DNA of 42,567 nt from a bacterium (lineage in GTDB: Bacteria; Patescibacteriota; Minisyncoccia; Phycocordibacterales; UBA5272). A program made the translations under genes and the position numbers. The stretch spans positions 1-42,567 of the forward strand of contig JAHFMX010000009.1 of assembly GCA_023267635.1 (NCBI GenBank), in the 5' to 3' direction. Every line of letters begins with the position of its first letter. Position 1 is the first letter of the stretch. Under the pieces are notes generated by a model, which made no database searches, was not told the DNA's origin, and saw nothing but the letters and a program-made list of their open reading frames with translations. Shown piece by piece: positions 1 through 7,848 of the stretch.

Positions 1-120
1 GTGGATCATCTTGAGAACCATGACAGTATTACTTCAAATAACGCACTTCGTTTGGCGGAGATGCAAATTGAATTGAAACAGGTTAGAAAAGATATAGAGG
101 AGATAAAAAATGATCTCAAT
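1..120. repeat. Terminal direct repeat, left copy
   Basis: Bases 1-120 are identical to 42448-42567. The repeat lies inside a coding frame that reads in phase from the right end of the window into the left end. That is what a circular or circularly permuted genome opened at an arbitrary point looks like. A true physical terminal repeat is possible, but the cut falls within a gene, so an assembly overlap is more likely. Confidence 0.95.
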
Positions 121-177
121 GGAATTGCAGACAGACAAAATCGACAACCTCGAACAAATAGCCCGCCAGCGAATTAA
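1..177 (+). CDS. Small membrane-anchored coiled-coil protein (3' part; gene begins at 42334)
   Basis: This is the C-terminal 58 codons of a 96-residue protein whose first 38 codons lie at 42334-42447; the frame is continuous across the circular junction and ends at TAA 175-177. Residues about 14-35 form one hydrophobic segment (core VNIISVIALAFYMGVL). It is followed by a heptad-like charged stretch (core AEMQIELKQVRKDIEEIKNDL) and a polar Asn/Pro-rich tail. One N-terminal membrane anchor plus coiled coil is a shape seen in phage holin accessory or spanin-like proteins, but no lipobox or named family is recognised. It is the first gene behind the rightward promoter at 42280 and overlaps the next gene by 68 bases. 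A lysis role is inference only. Confidence 0.8.
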   Translation: MDHLENHDSITSNNALRLAEMQIELKQVRKDIEEIKNDLNGIADRQNRQPRTNSPPAN

Positions 178-286
178 AGAATCTCCTCTTACTAAAATTC
201 TAGAACAATTTAGGGCAAAAGAAAATGCCGATAATCAATCTTCCAGAACTACAACAAAAATTAGAGAGAGCACTTCCGGCTTTTAG
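110..286 (+). CDS. Small charged hypothetical protein, 58 aa
   Basis: ATG at 110 has a good ribosome site, GAGGAG at 98-103, seven bases upstream, and the frame runs to TAG 284-286. The protein is polar, with an amphipathic helix-like N-terminal half (core TDKIDNLEQIARQRIKE) and a Ser/Thr-rich tail; no domain is recognised. It overlaps the upstream gene by 68 bases and the downstream gene by 62 bases in different frames, unusually long overlaps even for this compact genome. The ribosome site is the main reason to accept it; the possibility that only one of the overlapping frames is translated remains. Confidence 0.5.
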   Translation: MISMELQTDKIDNLEQIARQRIKESPLTKILEQFRAKENADNQSSRTTTKIRESTSGF

Positions 287-551
287 ATCAGCCGATCCAA
301 TCGATAACTCTAAAATATTGGATACTTGTGGAGCTACTAAACAAGCTGCCATTGGTGTACAAGTTGATCTTATGCATAACGGAGATCGGCCCGAAATTCG
401 AGCAAAAGCTAGTGAAACAATTCTTCGTATGCACGGAATGTTAAGTGAGAACAATCGAGAAGGTTCAGTAATTCAACTTGTTCTTTCAGATAACGTAAAC
501 ATTGCAAATATTTTAAACCCAGTTAGGAATTTAGAAAATGCCACAAGCTAG
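225..551 (+). CDS. Small helical protein, candidate terminase small subunit
   Basis: This is a 108-residue protein, mostly predicted helical, with a central segment (residues about 35-75) of the form TKQAAIGVQVDLM followed by EIRAKASETILRMHG. Alternating Ala/Leu helices ending in a His-Gly resemble the oligomerisation region of phage small terminase and related head-packaging proteins, and it lies about 1.4 kb upstream of the large terminase gene. No helix-turn-helix is obvious, so the assignment is weak. The ribosome site is modest (AGGG about nine bases upstream). It overlaps the next gene by 14 bases. Confidence 0.6.
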   Translation: MPIINLPELQQKLERALPAFRSADPIDNSKILDTCGATKQAAIGVQVDLMHNGDRPEIRAKASETILRMHGMLSENNREGSVIQLVLSDNVNIANILNPVRNLENATS

Positions 552-831
552 TCCAATAGTACCAGTTCATGAAAGTCAGAACTTTTTAGTTGGTAAAATT
601 TTTGTATTAAACTATAAAAAACGACACAAAGTTCATAATGATCCATTTGTAGCAGATGATCTTGCAGATGCTAGACATAAAGGAGAAAGTTACTGTAGCA
701 AATGGAAACTAACTTTTATTAGTATTCATCCATTCTTTCTTGATATTACCAAGAGTCCTTTTATGGATAGGACTTCTTATGGAGAGGATGACGATGTTAT
801 GAATATTCCGGGTCAGCCAATAGCAAGTTAA
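538..831 (+). CDS. Hypothetical protein, 97 aa
   Basis: A 97-residue polar protein, aromatic-rich in the middle, with two Lys/Arg/His patches and an acidic C-terminal third. No signal, membrane segment or known motif is seen. The ATG at 538 lies inside the end of the preceding gene and the stop is followed within 14 bases by the next start, so it is part of the same rightward operon. The start is supported by AGGA about ten bases upstream. Function unknown; the position between the small terminase candidate and a membrane protein gives no firm clue. Confidence 0.65.
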   Translation: MPQASPIVPVHESQNFLVGKIFVLNYKKRHKVHNDPFVADDLADARHKGESYCSKWKLTFISIHPFFLDITKSPFMDRTSYGEDDDVMNIPGQPIAS

Positions 832-844
832 AAGGAGATAACAG

Positions 845-1027
845 GTGGACCACGATCAAACAACAACTCTAATAGGTGCAATTCTAGCGGTTATTAGTTC
901 AACACAAGTCGATTACGGTAAGGTAGCACAAGGTGATACTAGTCAAATTGCTAAACTCGGCTTTGCCGCTGGACTTGGGCTTCTTGGTTATTTCTCAAAT
1001 AAAAAGAAGAAATCTTCATTACTATGA
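845..1027 (+). CDS. Small membrane protein, holin candidate, 60 aa
   Basis: Translation begins at GTG 845, chosen because AAGGAG (832-837) sits seven bases upstream, one of the best ribosome sites in this operon. The 60-residue product has two hydrophobic stretches (about residues 7-19 and 33-48, the second Gly-rich) separated by a short polar segment, and ends in a Lys-rich tail (SNKKKKSS). Small size, two short membrane stretches and a basic C-terminus fit a class II-like holin, but the first stretch is short and no family is recognised. It overlaps the next gene by four bases (ATGA). Since no other holin is visible in the genome, it is the leading candidate. Confidence 0.65.
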   Translation: MDHDQTTTLIGAILAVISSTQVDYGKVAQGDTSQIAKLGFAAGLGLLGYFSNKKKKSSLL

Positions 1028-1542
1028 ATGAAACTGAAGCTATTCCAAACTTAAGTAATCTAGGTAATGGATGGTATCCTAATTTACCTCCTGTTACTTA
1101 TAGTGATTTACAAAATATCATTTCCTGTTTAATAGCTAATGGATGTCCAAGAGATCCATCAATTATAGCAGGCAGAACTACTCATCTTACAGGCGATTTA
1201 GAATATGCGCCATGCGAAATTATCTGGAAGCAAGATAGTAAACAAATTTCAACTGATGCTGTTCAAACTTATTACCATCCTGAAGTGGCCTATATCGACA
1301 TAGCCCGCGAATTTAGTTTGCCGTTTAAAATGATTACTTGTGACAAACCAAGTAAGGTTATCCTAATAGGTGTTTTGAATCCACTTGGTGAATCTTGGCC
1401 CGAAAAAGGATCAAATTGCTACCGATCGAATCTAAACGACAGATTTATTCCTGGTCAATCCTTTACTGACATTAGTGGAACCTATCTAAAGAAACAAGCA
1501 GGCTATTTTTTCTTCTCTAGTTCATGGTGGGAGAAAGTATGA
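1024..1542 (+). CDS. Hypothetical protein, 172 aa
   Basis: A 172-residue soluble protein starting at ATG 1024, coupled to the preceding membrane protein by an ATGA overlap. It contains four Cys (around residues 35, 41, 63 and 106, with another near 132), many aromatic residues and an unusual C-terminal tail rich in Phe, Ser and Trp (YFFFSSSWWEK). The mixed strand/loop character could suit a small enzyme or virion accessory protein, but no catalytic motif is visible. No peptidoglycan-hydrolase signature is seen, although its place between two putative membrane proteins makes it worth testing for lysis. Function unknown. Confidence 0.7.
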   Translation: MNETEAIPNLSNLGNGWYPNLPPVTYSDLQNIISCLIANGCPRDPSIIAGRTTHLTGDLEYAPCEIIWKQDSKQISTDAVQTYYHPEVAYIDIAREFSLPFKMITCDKPSKVILIGVLNPLGESWPEKGSNCYRSNLNDRFIPGQSFTDISGTYLKKQAGYFFFSSSWWEKV

Positions 1543-1760
1543 AACTAACTCTACTATTCTTTTTAGCTATGATTCTCTTATCTGATACTAAGATAAAAAT
1601 GATTTCAACAAATCCTCTAAAATTAACTAATAATAGTATTGTTGCTTACGTTAATGGAGAATTTGTTAGTGTTAGTTTAGATAACTTAGTATTAGATACA
1701 TCCACTACACCTAATCCTACCTTAAGAATTAAAAGCTCATTAGAAGTAGAGATTCATTAA
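1539..1760 (+). CDS. Small protein with N-terminal signal or anchor, 73 aa
   Basis: The start is placed at ATG 1539, not at an upstream in-frame ATG at 1524, because it has GGGAG close upstream, gives an ATGA overlap with the preceding gene, and puts a Lys followed by a hydrophobic run (LTLLFFLAMILL) at the very N-terminus. This looks like a signal anchor or signal peptide. The rest (about 55 residues) is beta-like and Asn/Ser/Thr-rich with an NGEFVSVSLDNLVL core. There is no Cys, so it is not a lipoprotein. Function unknown; export to membrane or periplasm is inferred. Confidence 0.6.
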   Translation: MKLTLLFFLAMILLSDTKIKMISTNPLKLTNNSIVAYVNGEFVSVSLDNLVLDTSTTPNPTLRIKSSLEVEIH

Positions 1761-1761
1761 G

Positions 1762-1887
1762 ATGCCACTTTTGCCAGGAAAAAAGAATATAGGTAAGAAC
1801 GTCAAAGAGCTAAAGAAAACTGGTCGGCCGTATAAACAGGCTTTGGCAATAGCTCTTTCAAAAGTTTATGGTAAGAAATCTAAATAG
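1762..1887 (+). CDS. Small basic phage protein, 41 aa (DUF6496-like)
   Basis: ATG at 1762 is one base after the preceding stop, and the frame ends at TAG 1885-1887. The 41 residues are strongly basic, with Gly-Lys at the N-terminus and the pattern NVKELKKTGRPYKQALAIAL. The pattern 'N-x-x-x-L-x-x-x-G-(x)P-x-KQA-x-AIAL' is very common in small proteins of tailed phages and resembles DUF6496. Its role is unknown; the charge suggests nucleic acid or capsid binding. It lies directly upstream of the terminase large subunit. Confidence 0.75.
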   Translation: MPLLPGKKNIGKNVKELKKTGRPYKQALAIALSKVYGKKSK

Positions 1888-1941
1888 AAAGGAGAAAGGA
1901 TGCTTTAAGCGAAGTTAGCCCATCAAATTTCCAAGGCAAAG

Positions 1942-2042
1942 TAACCTCCAGATATGGCACAAATAAATATATCATTTTTAAATGAACCTGCTAAACAGTT
2001 TTTTCACTGTACTAGCAGAAATTCGTGTCTATCTGGAGGTTA
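1942..2042 (+). promoter_or_regulatory. 13-bp inverted repeat enclosing the terL start codon
   Basis: TAACCTCCAGATA at 1942-1954 and its exact reverse complement at 2030-2042 bracket the terL ATG (1954), whose A is the last base of the left arm. The right arm lies in the codons for the ATPase Gly-Gly-Tyr. The left arm carries CCTCC, the opposite of a ribosome site, and no purine-rich ribosome site precedes this ATG at normal spacing. Pairing of the arms in mRNA would hide the start; a regulatory role is inferred. Confidence 0.4.
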
Positions 2043-3495
2043 TGGATCAACAAAGACTTATACAGCTTGCGAAAAAATAGCAGTCCTTTCTACAGTATTC
2101 AACAATTACAAATGGGTAATCGGCCGTCAAGTCTATAAAGATCTAATAGATACTACTTTTAGAACCTTTATGAAAATTATGCCTGAATCGTTTATAGCAC
2201 AGTGGAATCAACAGAATGGCTATATGCGATTGAAGAATAATTCAGAAATTCTTTGGCGGCATTTAGATGCAGAAGATGAATCAACAGTCAAGGGATTAGA
2301 AGTAAATAGTGTTTATATAGATCAGCCGGAAGAAATTAGTGAACAAGTCTATACTGCATTAGACGCCCGCGTATCACGATGGGATCGAGCCATTCCTAAT
2401 TTCAATCTTGTTGACCAATTTGGAATTAAGTTTGAGAAAGATACTTGGGGCAACTGGAAAGTTCCAAGTTACATGCTTCTAACTCCTAATCCAGATACAG
2501 AAACTCATTGGATCTGGAGATATTATCATCCTGATAGTAACGAAAGACTTCCAAATCATGCTTATTTTGAAGTCTCTTCATTAGATAATCCGGCTCTTTC
2601 GCCAGAACTACTCAAGAGTATGCTTAGTCGTGATCCACAATGGGTCAGACGTTATGTTTATGGAAAATGGGGCATTAGTGAAGCTAGTATCCATACAATT
2701 CTACCGCATTCTGAAATAGAAGTCTCTCCAGAGTTCATGGATACTTTGCTATTCAAAGGTGCTATCTATAGAGTTCTAGATCATGGTGATTCTTCTCCAA
2801 CAGCTTGTACATGGTGGTCAGTTTATAAGAAATGGATGTTCTGTTTTCAGGAATATAACACTCCTGGACGACCAATTTCCTATCATCGTCGTAGAATTTC
2901 TGAACTTAGTGAAATTCCAATTAACAACTATAGAGAACCAATGTACATCTGCGGCTCTTGGGCTGATCCAGACATTTTTAAGCAGAAATCTCAAAAAGAT
3001 GGTGGATTTTGGTCTGTTGCACAAGAATACAATGATAGTGCTATTGAAGCACCTACTTTAACATGGATGCCAGCCGATAATAACGAACTAGCTACTCGTA
3101 ACAGAATAAATGAATTACTAATGTTAGATGCTGGAATAACCCATCCTATTACTGGAGAGAGTCCGGCTCCTCAAATCTATTTTGTAAAGCCTACACCTGA
3201 TCTTCATAAGTACGGAATAATTGAACTTATTAAAGAAACTCGCTCTCAACGTAGAATTAAGCATGGTGAAATAAATGGACGATCTATCTATACAGATGAA
3301 CGGGATGACAAAGTAACAGACCATCTTTATGATACACTTCGTTATTTTATAGCAATGCACGGAAATGCTAATAGACCGGCTGTCAAAAAACGTAAACCAT
3401 CTGAAACGAGTTTTGCTGGGGCTGCTATGAGATTCAAAGCACTTAAAGAATATCGAGCTATGAACTCTTACGGAGACAATAGGAGTCTTGCTTAA
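1954..3495 (+). CDS. terL: Terminase large subunit (packaging ATPase/nuclease)
   Basis: This 513-residue protein is the motor that pumps and cuts phage DNA at the portal. The N-terminal ATPase has a Walker A-like loop GGYGSTKT (residues 28-35) and a Walker B strand VYIDQPEE (about 120-127). The C-terminal RNase H-like nuclease shows acidic residues at RVLDHGD (about 273-279), SWADPD (about 335-340) and DDKVTDHLYDTLRYF (about 443-457). Length and motif order fit phage TerL (Terminase_6-like). It precedes the portal gene, with a TAATG stop/start overlap. Its own start lacks a good ribosome site and lies within an inverted repeat. Identity is secure; packaging mode (pac or cos) cannot be told. 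Confidence 0.95.
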   Translation: MAQINISFLNEPAKQFFHCTSRNSCLSGGYGSTKTYTACEKIAVLSTVFNNYKWVIGRQVYKDLIDTTFRTFMKIMPESFIAQWNQQNGYMRLKNNSEILWRHLDAEDESTVKGLEVNSVYIDQPEEISEQVYTALDARVSRWDRAIPNFNLVDQFGIKFEKDTWGNWKVPSYMLLTPNPDTETHWIWRYYHPDSNERLPNHAYFEVSSLDNPALSPELLKSMLSRDPQWVRRYVYGKWGISEASIHTILPHSEIEVSPEFMDTLLFKGAIYRVLDHGDSSPTACTWWSVYKKWMFCFQEYNTPGRPISYHRRRISELSEIPINNYREPMYICGSWADPDIFKQKSQKDGGFWSVAQEYNDSAIEAPTLTWMPADNNELATRNRINELLMLDAGITHPITGESPAPQIYFVKPTPDLHKYGIIELIKETRSQRRIKHGEINGRSIYTDERDDKVTDHLYDTLRYFIAMHGNANRPAVKKRKPSETSFAGAAMRFKALKEYRAMNSYGDNRSLA

Positions 3496-5327
3496 TGGTA
3501 AACGACTCTCAGGGTTTAGTTTGGAAAGATAAGATCGAAGCATCTAACCATCTTTATGATATTTGGCGTAAAGAGTATAAGGTAGACGCTTTAGAACGAT
3601 ATTACCAAGGTTTTCAATGGTCAGATAATACAGATAATCCATATGTTATCAATCTTTTTTATTCTACCATTGAAACAAAGATGCCCCAGTTAATCTTTGA
3701 TAATCCTGATTTTCATGTTAAGCCAAAGCCACAAGAAATAGATATTGATCCAGATTTAGCATTTGAAGTAGCAGTAAATTTTCAAGATGCAATAAATGAT
3801 TGGGTACAAAATGAAGATAACAAATTTCAAGATGAAATGGAAGCTGCCTTGTTTGATGCCTGGTTTAGATTTGGTGTAATTGAAACAGGCTATTCAACAG
3901 ATTGGGTTGATAATCCTAAAGCTGGGAAGCCACTTCTTAGAAGTGATAGTACACGAGACTTCAACGAAAATAGGAATGTTATTCGACAGCCTGAAAAGCT
4001 GCCTCGTAATGAACAAATCTTTGCAAAATACATTCCGGCTGACCAATTTAGAGTCTCCGTAGATGGTAAACGGTTTCTTCATCAATGTGATTGGGTCGGC
4101 TATTGGGAATATATGCGAATAGCCGATCTTAGAGCACATCCGCAGATTAGTAGCCAGTTAGATATTCCTTATGTCGGCTTTCATAGCCTAGAACATTCGA
4201 TTATAAGTTATGGGCAAGATAGTAAAGATCCTCTTTTAGCTAGTGGAGATTATATTAAGTGTTGGAAAATTTGGGATAACCGTCGAAAAGAAAAACTCTA
4301 TATCTCAGATACTCACAATATTATTCTCTATGATGCAAAATGGAAAATATTTCCTTTTGAAGAAATTCGTTTTAGAAAACCTCGTAAAGGATTCTATCCG
4401 CTTCCAGTAACTTTTAACTGGATTTCTCCACAAAATGAAATAAATGAAACCCGTGAAATGCATAGAACACATCGACGTAGACTAAAACGGCTTTATCAAG
4501 TACCAGAAAATTCAGTAGATCGGGAAGAACTTGCTAAGGTTGTGAATGGTCCTGATGGCGGAATTATAGAAACAAAGATTCGTGATGCAATTCAGCCTAT
4601 TCCAAATGCAGATTTAGGTGCATCTGCCACTATTAGTATGCAGACGAGTAAGGATGATTTTAATATCATATCAGGTACTTCTGCGGAACAACGTGGTCAG
4701 GCTGATCGAGTAACAGCGACAGCCGCAACTATTACTAATCAGCGAGCACAAATTAGAGAAAGTCGTGAAAAAGTAGTTGTAGCTAACTTTTTTAAACGGG
4801 TAGCTAAGAAAATTCTTCTTATTATGAAGGACAAACTTATTAACCCAATGACTGTTAATAGTACAAGACAGGAAGATGAAGAAATTATTGGCGAAATATC
4901 TGAGAAAAGACCGACATCTAGGAGAATTAATCCACTTACTGATTTTGGTCCTGACAATTTTGAGTTTGATGTGGATATATCAATCGGTACTACGTCGCCA
5001 GTAGCTAATGAGGAAGAACTACAGAAGCTATTGAAGTTCATGGCGATTATTACTCAATTCCCACAATTAGCAATGTCGCCGACGCTTATTCGTGAAGTGG
5101 CCTATAGAACAGGCTACCGAAATGAGCGAGTAATCAAAGCTATGCAACAAATGGCAATGCTTTCACAGTTTGGCCAAATGGAAATGGGTCTTAAGAATAT
5201 GGGTATGCCGCCTATGGAAGGCGGAAATCTCCCACAGCAAACTGTTGCAGCTAATACACCACCAAGTATGGAAGAAGTTCGTAACCAGCTTGATAACCAA
5301 GGTTTTCCAACTAACCAACTACAATAA
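3495..5327 (+). CDS. Portal protein
   Basis: The 610-residue protein follows terL with a TAATG overlap and precedes scaffold and capsid genes, the classical portal position. The N-terminal half begins with a helical stem-like region (LYDIWRKEYKVDALERYYQG) followed by NPYVINLFYSTIETKMPQL. The central region includes the run RGQADRVTATAATITNQRAQ, typical of podovirus-type portals, followed by a long helix (residues about 415-450). The C-terminus is Met/Gln-rich. Length fits the larger podovirus portals. It would form the dodecameric DNA gate at one capsid vertex. The assignment rests on length, position and portal-like regions rather than on a single diagnostic motif. Confidence 0.9.
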   Translation: MVNDSQGLVWKDKIEASNHLYDIWRKEYKVDALERYYQGFQWSDNTDNPYVINLFYSTIETKMPQLIFDNPDFHVKPKPQEIDIDPDLAFEVAVNFQDAINDWVQNEDNKFQDEMEAALFDAWFRFGVIETGYSTDWVDNPKAGKPLLRSDSTRDFNENRNVIRQPEKLPRNEQIFAKYIPADQFRVSVDGKRFLHQCDWVGYWEYMRIADLRAHPQISSQLDIPYVGFHSLEHSIISYGQDSKDPLLASGDYIKCWKIWDNRRKEKLYISDTHNIILYDAKWKIFPFEEIRFRKPRKGFYPLPVTFNWISPQNEINETREMHRTHRRRLKRLYQVPENSVDREELAKVVNGPDGGIIETKIRDAIQPIPNADLGASATISMQTSKDDFNIISGTSAEQRGQADRVTATAATITNQRAQIRESREKVVVANFFKRVAKKILLIMKDKLINPMTVNSTRQEDEEIIGEISEKRPTSRRINPLTDFGPDNFEFDVDISIGTTSPVANEEELQKLLKFMAIITQFPQLAMSPTLIREVAYRTGYRNERVIKAMQQMAMLSQFGQMEMGLKNMGMPPMEGGNLPQQTVAANTPPSMEEVRNQLDNQGFPTNQLQ

Positions 5328-5341
5328 TAAAGGAATAACAA

Positions 5342-6112
5342 ATGCCAGCCGTTTTAGAAGAGAAAATTGATGAAACAACTGAAATTGAAGATACCAAAGT
5401 TGAAGAAACTCATGACATTGAAACTGAGTCAGATGAAACTGAAGAGTCTGAAACTGAAGTAGAGTCTGATGAGGAAGAAGAAGCCGAAAACTTTACAGCC
5501 GATCAAAAGAATCTTCTTCGGATGATTATAAATCCGAAGACTTCTAAACAGGTTATTGGTTGGTTAGCAGAGTCGGCTGGTTTTTCTGGCGGTGAAACCA
5601 AAACTGAAATTAAAGAAGCTAAAAAAGATATTTTAGCTGAAATCAAAGAGACTATGGGGGATGAGTTTGAACAAATTCCTCCAAAAGCCTGGATTGCTTT
5701 TTCAAGATTAGTAGATTCTAAACTTGAAACTATTTCGCAGCAAATTAACGATAATCTACAGCAGCAAGTTGTTAGAGAATCGAATGAAGCAACAGATTGG
5801 CTATTTAAAACCTTTCCTGATGCTCCTAAGTTTGCAAATGCAATGACGAAACTAATGACTACTGTTGTTCCTGCTAAAGGAGTCTCTCAACGAACTCACT
5901 TGCAGAATCTATATTTTATGGCTAAGGGACAACAGAGATTTAGTCCTGAAAAAACGGAGTCTAAGAAATTCCATAAAATTCAGGAAAATGCTAAAGATGT
6001 TGATGTAAAAACATCTGGTCGGCCCGATCCTCGATCTATCAAACAAGGATCGGCTCGTATTACTAGTAGAGAAGCCGTAGAAATGGCTTTAAAAGGAAAA
6101 AGGATAGAATAA
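5342..6112 (+). CDS. Scaffolding (capsid assembly) protein
   Basis: A 256-residue protein between portal and capsid genes. The first 60 residues are extremely acidic (Glu/Asp/Thr repeats such as TESDETEESETEVESDEEEE), followed by helical regions (about 85-160) and a basic C-terminal segment ending KGKRIE. An acidic N-terminus, helical core and positive C-terminus is the usual make-up of internal scaffolding proteins, whose C-terminal helix docks on the capsid protein. It starts 15 bases after the portal gene and ends four bases before the capsid gene. No protease domain is seen. Function is inferred from composition and position. Confidence 0.8.
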   Translation: MPAVLEEKIDETTEIEDTKVEETHDIETESDETEESETEVESDEEEEAENFTADQKNLLRMIINPKTSKQVIGWLAESAGFSGGETKTEIKEAKKDILAEIKETMGDEFEQIPPKAWIAFSRLVDSKLETISQQINDNLQQQVVRESNEATDWLFKTFPDAPKFANAMTKLMTTVVPAKGVSQRTHLQNLYFMAKGQQRFSPEKTESKKFHKIQENAKDVDVKTSGRPDPRSIKQGSARITSREAVEMALKGKRIE

Positions 6113-6115
6113 CAA

Positions 6116-7183
6116 ATGGCAGTTACATTTGGTAGCGCAGGTGCTCCATCGCAGGTAACTACAAATTTAGATGCAGTTTTTGCAACTTCTTTAGCAAATT
6201 ATAAAAAAACACTACAAGATAACATTTCAGAGTCAAACGCTCTGTTTTACGAAATGAAAAAAGGTAATATGTGGGAATCTGCTGATGGCGGAGCCTATTT
6301 AGCAGAGGATTTAATGTATGAACTCGGAGTAGCCGATGCATACGATGGATATGATGAATTGCCTGATACTCCGTCTGATGGAATTACTCAAGTAATTTTT
6401 GACTGGCGGCAAGGTGCAGTACCAATTTCATATTCAATGAAAGAAAAGAAACTCAACAAACATCGGATTGTTAGTCTTATTGATAGTAAGATGAAGCAAT
6501 CTGAAATGGGATTTGTTGACTTTTTCTCGAAAGCTATACTTCAAGGTAGCTTGATGCAAGGTGGAGCTTCTATTAAGACTCCATATACATCAACTTTAAA
6601 TGGAGCACAGTTTATTGAACCACTTGGTAGTATTATTGATTATGATCCTACAGTTTCAAGAAGTGTAGGCAATCTTAATCAGTCTACTTTTACTTGGTGG
6701 CGTAATCGTACAAAAACAAGTTCTGCTACAACTTTTAACGGTTTTCTTCTCGAAGCCGATAACTTGTACAATACTTGTGCCCGCGGTCCTGGTGGTCCTC
6801 CGAATCTTATTTGGTGCGATCAGAAAACTTATGAAGTTTGGAGAAATGCATATTACCAGGCATATCGTCGAACAGCCGATACCGATAATAACTATCCTTT
6901 TGAGAACTTCAAGTTTAATCGTGCAACAGTTACTTACGATCAATATGTCTGTGATGTTGAAAGTGGAACAACTTCTACTGCAACTTATGGAACAGCGTAT
7001 TTTCTCAATACGAACTTCCTAAAGATGCGATATGAAGCTGAAACCAATTTTGAAATGACTGACTTTCAGAAACCGCCAAAGGGCGATTCTAGACTTGCTC
7101 ACATTCTATTCATGGGTCAATTGACTGTGAATAACCGACGTAAGTTGGGTGTTTGGGGCAAGATTCCTAGATCCCTAAGCTAA
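6116..7183 (+). CDS. Major capsid protein
   Basis: A 355-residue protein directly after the scaffold gene and before a decoration-like gene. It has an N-terminal helical arm (residues about 20-60), a Trp/Tyr-rich middle including FDWRQGAVPISYSMKEKKLNK, and a C-terminal region with the pattern LAHILFMGQLTVNNRRKLGVW. This is characteristic of the phage HK97-fold capsid group found in T7-like and related phages with separate scaffold. The gene has no internal protease site visible. Stop and next start are 19 bases apart, with an AAGGAG site for the next gene. High expression is expected. Confidence 0.9.
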   Translation: MAVTFGSAGAPSQVTTNLDAVFATSLANYKKTLQDNISESNALFYEMKKGNMWESADGGAYLAEDLMYELGVADAYDGYDELPDTPSDGITQVIFDWRQGAVPISYSMKEKKLNKHRIVSLIDSKMKQSEMGFVDFFSKAILQGSLMQGGASIKTPYTSTLNGAQFIEPLGSIIDYDPTVSRSVGNLNQSTFTWWRNRTKTSSATTFNGFLLEADNLYNTCARGPGGPPNLIWCDQKTYEVWRNAYYQAYRRTADTDNNYPFENFKFNRATVTYDQYVCDVESGTTSTATYGTAYFLNTNFLKMRYEAETNFEMTDFQKPPKGDSRLAHILFMGQLTVNNRRKLGVWGKIPRSLS

Positions 7184-7202
7184 GAATAAGGAGAACAATA
7201 AT

Positions 7203-7751
7203 ATGAATTTCCAAACACTTGGCGATAAAGCTGGTTTCGTAAACGATCGCGTTCGTAACGATGAGTCCTCAGCTACTATGGCTCTTGGCACTCCTGTTTG
7301 TCTGTCTCTTGATGGAACAGAAGACGGGCTTGCTGTACTTCTTCCTTCTAGTATGAGTTCGCAAGCCCTTGCGGATTCATTCTTTTATGGAGTAGTTCAA
7401 GATGCTGCTGGTATTGCTGCGGCTCATCTTGGTAACGTACAAAAGCACGGTATCTCTAATAATGCAAAAGTTCTTAGAGCTACTCGTTCAGATGATTCAG
7501 CTAATTGGGTAGGTTCTACCAGTATTGCTAAAGGCGTTTTGCTTTCTCTTGATACTGTTAATAACGTATTCTCAACTGATGTTGGATCTGTCACATTTGC
7601 GTCTAATACTACTGTTAGTATGTATCCTGGACGCTCTCCGTATGCTTTTTTGGCACAAAGTATTGCATCTTTTGCCTCAACTAATTCAACAGCGACTTCT
7701 TATGGAACTAAGCTAACAGTAGCGGCTAAGGTTTTCTTGAGAAGTCTCTAG
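7203..7751 (+). CDS. Capsid decoration / head-stabilisation-like protein
   Basis: A 182-residue Ser/Ala/Thr-rich, beta-type protein with the pattern ALGTPVCLSLDGTEDGLAVLLP followed by FFYGVVQD. The arrangement 'G-x-P-V-x-L ... F-x-G-V' is typical of small beta-sandwich head proteins (DUF2190-like decoration proteins) encoded right after the capsid gene. The ATG at 7203 has AAGGAG nine bases upstream, a strong site. It lacks Cys except one near residue 32. A palindromic hairpin follows at 7806-7838, marking the end of the head module. The decoration role is inferred from position and composition. Confidence 0.7.
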   Translation: MNFQTLGDKAGFVNDRVRNDESSATMALGTPVCLSLDGTEDGLAVLLPSSMSSQALADSFFYGVVQDAAGIAAAHLGNVQKHGISNNAKVLRATRSDDSANWVGSTSIAKGVLLSLDTVNNVFSTDVGSVTFASNTTVSMYPGRSPYAFLAQSIASFASTNSTATSYGTKLTVAAKVFLRSL

Positions 7752-7805
7752 TCTTTAGCTACTAAACTAGTTACTATGAAAACTAGTTATAGATGAGCTA
7801 AAAGT

Positions 7806-7838
7806 GGGCCTAACTTTGAGTACCTTCGGGTTAGGCCC
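7806..7838 (+). terminator. Hairpin after head genes (9-bp stem)
   Basis: GGGCCTAAC at 7806-7814 pairs perfectly with GTTAGGCCC at 7830-7838 around a 15-base loop. The following bases (TATTCTTATTAT) are T-rich but not a clean T-run, so this may be an attenuator or RNA-processing hairpin rather than a full terminator. It separates the highly expressed head genes from the glycosyltransferase cassette. An in-frame GTG at 7804, upstream of the hairpin, would put the stem inside the next gene and is rejected as a start. Confidence 0.6.
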
Positions 7839-7848
7839 TATTCTTATT

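Noticed and set aside
3124-3543. Leftward 139-codon frame opposite terL
   Set aside because: Shadow of terL and portal, no ribosome site, no neighbours on that strand.
7804-7848. GTG start for the glycosyltransferase
   Set aside because: It would place a 9-bp hairpin stem inside the gene and add a tail not in keeping with the family.
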